This document shows, one piece after another, positions 5,541 to 8,143 of a stretch of 8,143 bases of DNA (within the stretch, counting starts at the first letter, position 1; each line of letters begins with the position of its first letter). Position numbers and translations under genes: made by a program. The notes beneath the pieces were generated by a model, which searched no databases, was not told the origin of the DNA, and saw only the letters and a program-made list of their open reading frames with translations. The stretch comes from an uncultured Senegalimassilia sp. (lineage in GTDB: Bacteria; Actinomycetota; Coriobacteriia; Coriobacteriales; Eggerthellaceae), in NCBI GenBank assembly GCA_934661765.1, contig CAKUJT010000106.1, positions 1-8,143 of the forward strand, read 5' to 3'.

Positions 5541-8143
5541 TTATTCAAACCGTACCCTAAAGCGGATGCTGTCTGCTCCTGTATTAACTGATCCGTCCTT
5601 TCGGTACTTGATATAAATAAAATGTTCCTCAAAGTCAAAAATATCATATTCCACCGTTTCCGTGTATTTTCCCCTTCCATGGAAAGATTTCTTTACCATG
5701 TTTCCATTGTCTGCACTATTACTGCTTGTCAGCATCATATCCAGATTGGAAAGAATACCATAGTCGTAATTTGCCTCGCCTTCCCCGATGCAGTCGATAT
5801 AAATCTTTTCCGTTGTAGTTGCAAAACATACTTTACACAGAGAATAGGAATTACCCACTGCCTGGTTGGTACTCTCATAATATCCGTCTGCCAAGAGCGT
5901 AAAAGCATAGCCGGAAACAGGCTCCACCTCAAAGAAGCTGTACTGTTCGGTATCCACGTATTTAATCTGCACTTCAAAGCTGTCTGCAGCTTCAATCCCA
6001 TCCGTGTTGATTGTCACTTTCACCGTTTCAATGACATCATAATCAACATTTTCTGCCCTTTCAAAATCAAAGGTAACAACAGATGCATCCGGCAGAAAAG
6101 TCAGATTCTTGATGGCTTTCAGGTTCTTTCCTCCATATTCACAACTGATCTGGAACTCCTGCCCCTCCTCAAACCTGGAATGAAAGAAGATATTTTTTGC
6201 AGTCACACTGGTTTCCTTCAGACATATCACGTGTTTTACAAGTTTCCGGTCAATGGCCAGATAACCAAACTCCTGAAAATGTCCCTTACAGGATGACCAC
6301 TGTGTTTCATAACTGCTAAGTGACCCCTTCGGAACATAGATGGTATAATCACTTGCCAAAGTTCCCGGATTATTGACACCTGTCGGTGCGGTCAGGGGAT
6401 ACATATAAATCCTGGCAAGTCCGAAACAATTGTAAAAACACTGCTGCATGGTTACCACCCGGTATGGAATCCGAATCTCTTGCAGAGCATAACAATTATA
6501 GAACACATTAGAATTGATGAGGGTTGTTTTGTTTCCAAGGAACCGTACCCCTCTTAGATTTCGGCAGTCATAAAAGACATTGGAGCTAAGTTCCGTCACC
6601 TTCTCAGGAATCTCTACCTCATCTGCAAGGGCATAACAGTTTTGGAACATACCGGAACCAAATCGACTGACGCTCTCCGGCAGCACAGCTTTTCCCAAGG
6701 CGAAGCAGTTGGCAAAAATACTGTTGGTACTGCTTGCAGCCGACATCTCAATTCCAGAAAGATCCGCCTCCTCCAATGCCATACAGTTGTTAAAGGAGGA
6801 TCCATCTATAATTTTTGTCTGCTTTGGAAAATCAGGGATTTTCTCAATCCCACTGCTGCTGAACGTGCCTGCACTTAAAGTCATCGCCGTAAGCGAAACA
6901 GGAAGGATTACATCCCGAAGACGATAGCAAGTTCCAAATGCAGAACTTCCTATCGTCATGTTGTTCGCCCGGAGTTCAAGACTTTTCATGTTATAACAAG
7001 ACAAAAATGCATTTGCTCCAAGGCTACGCACATTTCCCGGTATCTGCATCTTTTCTATCCCAAAACACTGAGAAAATGCATTCTGTTCGATACTCGTCAA
7101 CGTGACAGGAAAGGATACTCCCGTCAGATGATACACATATTCAAACGCATAGCTGCCGATCTTTAAAAGGCCGGACGGAAGCTCCAGCTGATCCAGATGA
7201 TAATTGTATCGGAAAGAATAAGAGCCAATCTCCGTAATCCCATCTGGAATTTTCACCTTTTCCAGATAAGCGGTAGATTCAAAGGCATTGTTTCTGATTG
7301 CTGTACACGCTTCCAATGCACTTTCCAACATCTGCCGCATGCTTTCAGACTGAAGGTCACACCCTGCCCAAATGCCTGTCATTGTCCGCAGTTTCTTCGG
7401 GATCGAGAGGATTTTCACGGACTTACAGTTTGCAAACACTGATGTTCCTACCGATTCCACAGACTGCGGAAGAACGATATAAGCCAAAGAATAACCGTTC
7501 TGAAAAGCAGCATTTCCTATCGTCTTTAGATTCATGCCAAAAACAGGATTCAACAGACTCCGGCACTCATAAAAAGCATTGTCCCCTACCTTCGTCAGTG
7601 ACTTTGGAAGTCCTACAAACGAAAGGGAATGACAATCCCGAAATGCAGAACTGCTAATCTCTGTAATCCCTTCTGGAAGAACAAGATATTTCAAACCTAG
7701 ACAACTTTGAAATACACTTCCAGAAAGAGAAGTAATCTGTCTTGGAATGATCAGTCTTGTCAATGAGCAACACTGGTAAAATGCCTGGGAATTAATGGTC
7801 TTGATGCTGTTTGGCAGATGAACATCTTCCAAATGCTGACAGTTGCTGAAGGTGTATGCACCTATGTAGGAAAGGCCATTTTCCAGAATTACGTTTTTCA
7901 GATTACTGCAGTTCTGAAAATTATAGTTTCCCATCGTTTTTATTGTATTTGGGATTGTAACCTCACGCAGTCTCCTGCACTCCTGAAACACATAGTTTCC
8001 CGTCCCCGTGATGGATGCAGGCAGTTTAATATCTCTAAGGCGGTAACACATCCGAAAATCACAATCTTGATGGTAACCATCTGTTTTGTATCGTTGATAC
8101 TCTGAATCAGTCCGGTTGTATCCTTCCATGCGCCGCCTGTTAC
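5541..8143 (-). CDS. BspA-type leucine-rich repeat protein, probable phage tail or adhesion protein (5' end cut by window)
   Basis: From the ATG at 8129 the frame gives 862 residues, but it stays open to the window edge, so the gene is probably incomplete. Residues 29-568 are about 22 repeats of 23 residues of the form 'L..V.IP.SI..IG..AF..C', the BspA/LRR_5 type. A 29-residue helical insertion sits at 258-286. Residues 569-625 ('YPLTAPTG', 'YTIYVPKGSLSSYETQW') are the usual BspA cap. Residues about 630-728 look like a beta-rich linker. Residues about 729-862 ('YAFTLLADGYYESTNQAV', 'SLCKVCF', 'NYDYGILSNLDMML', 'SIRFRVRF') form a beta-rich end domain that I recall from tail proteins of gut phages. 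No signal peptide or anchor is visible. Its place directly before holin and endolysin on the same strand is where phage tail-fibre or receptor-binding genes lie. No ribosome site supports the ATG at 8129; AGGCGG at 8133-8138 is too close. The first 21 residues may be in the wrong frame. Confidence 0.85.
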   Translation of the reverse strand, partial: NRRRMEGYNRTDSEYQRYKTDGYHQDCDFRMCYRLRDIKLPASITGTGNYVFQECRRLREVTIPNTIKTMGNYNFQNCSNLKNVILENGLSYIGAYTFSNCQHLEDVHLPNSIKTINSQAFYQCCSLTRLIIPRQITSLSGSVFQSCLGLKYLVLPEGITEISSSAFRDCHSLSFVGLPKSLTKVGDNAFYECRSLLNPVFGMNLKTIGNAAFQNGYSLAYIVLPQSVESVGTSVFANCKSVKILSIPKKLRTMTGIWAGCDLQSESMRQMLESALEACTAIRNNAFESTAYLEKVKIPDGITEIGSYSFRYNYHLDQLELPSGLLKIGSYAFEYVYHLTGVSFPVTLTSIEQNAFSQCFGIEKMQIPGNVRSLGANAFLSCYNMKSLELRANNMTIGSSAFGTCYRLRDVILPVSLTAMTLSAGTFSSSGIEKIPDFPKQTKIIDGSSFNNCMALEEADLSGIEMSAASSTNSIFANCFALGKAVLPESVSRFGSGMFQNCYALADEVEIPEKVTELSSNVFYDCRNLRGVRFLGNKTTLINSNVFYNCYALQEIRIPYRVVTMQQCFYNCFGLARIYMYPLTAPTGVNNPGTLASDYTIYVPKGSLSSYETQWSSCKGHFQEFGYLAIDRKLVKHVICLKETSVTAKNIFFHSRFEEGQEFQISCEYGGKNLKAIKNLTFLPDASVVTFDFERAENVDYDVIETVKVTINTDGIEAADSFEVQIKYVDTEQYSFFEVEPVSGYAFTLLADGYYESTNQAVGNSYSLCKVCFATTTEKIYIDCIGEGEANYDYGILSNLDMMLTSSNSADNGNMVKKSFHGRGKYTETVEYDIFDFEEHFIYIKYRKDGSVNTGADSIRFRVRFE
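6426..8045 (-). repeat. Array of about 22 leucine-rich repeats (69-base units)
   Basis: The coding DNA is a tandem array with a unit of 23 codons. Most units end in Phe-x-x-Cys (VFQEC, NFQNC, TFSNC, AFYQC, VFQSC). Units 8, 11, 12 and 16 lack the final Cys. Unit 10 is followed by a 29-codon insertion, and units 16, 18, 20 and 21 carry one to three extra codons. Units share protein pattern but not codons: CYRLRD occurs twice (residues 28-33 and 401-406) with different codons. The array is therefore old and diverged, not a recent DNA duplication. Confidence 0.85.

Noticed and set aside
5544..5945. Variable region of a diversity-generating retroelement at the end of the tail protein.
   Set aside because: The C-terminal sequence lacks the C-type lectin marks, and no template repeat or reverse transcriptase is in the window.
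5622..6296. A 224-residue open frame on the + strand opposite the repeat protein.
   Set aside because: It is antisense to the conserved C-terminal part of the repeat protein, has Cys/His/Phe-rich shadow composition and no Shine-Dalgarno sequence.
6426..8045. Possible CRISPR-like or recently duplicated DNA repeats.
   Set aside because: The 69-base periodicity comes from protein repeats; units differ in codons throughout and there are no identical repeats with unique spacers.

Overview
The window looks like the junction between a chromosome and a prophage in a low-GC Gram-positive gut bacterium, most likely a Lachnospiraceae-type Firmicute. This is inferred from strong AAGGAGG-type ribosome sites, AT-rich intergenic DNA, and the style of the LysR, flavodoxin and aldo/keto reductase proteins and of the phage lysis genes. 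No integrase, tRNA, attachment site or phage structural gene with a certain name lies inside the window, so the prophage reading rests on the lysis cassette and its neighbour.

Left part (1-2609) is metabolic and chromosomal. It holds the 3' end of one LysR regulator on the + strand, and a second, complete LysR regulator on the - strand that meets it tail to tail with 2 bases between. Divergent from the second regulator is a two-gene operon: a small flavodoxin-like protein and an aldo/keto reductase. The divergent intergenic region contains a perfect T-N11-A inverted repeat, the classical LysR box. It sits between the -35 and -10 of the regulator's own promoter and about 69 bases upstream of a weak candidate promoter for the operon. 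The arrangement fits a regulator that represses itself and activates a redox operon when an unknown co-inducer is bound.

Middle part (2610-3528) is a transition zone. It has a long imperfect hairpin after the reductase, a decayed or interrupted reading frame for a two-helix membrane protein on the - strand, and a small Cro/CI-type helix-turn-helix regulator with inverted repeats in its upstream region. It ends at a strong terminator that closes the phage late genes.

Right part (3529-8143) reads entirely leftward. In transcription order it has a large protein with about 22 BspA-type leucine-rich repeats (probably a phage tail or adhesion protein, running off the right edge), a terminator-like hairpin, a TcdE/Cph1-type holin, and a bifunctional endolysin (amidase plus glucosaminidase plus SH3-like domain). 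The holin and endolysin are 4 bases apart, form a standard lysis cassette and end in the strong terminator.

The most useful second looks are: a likely frameshift at the start of the repeat protein, where a second frame gives a more natural N-terminal sequence; the hairpin between the repeat gene and holin, which leaves almost no room for a separate holin promoter; and the interrupted membrane-protein frame, which standard ORF calling would miss. I did not see convincing evidence of a wholly new system.
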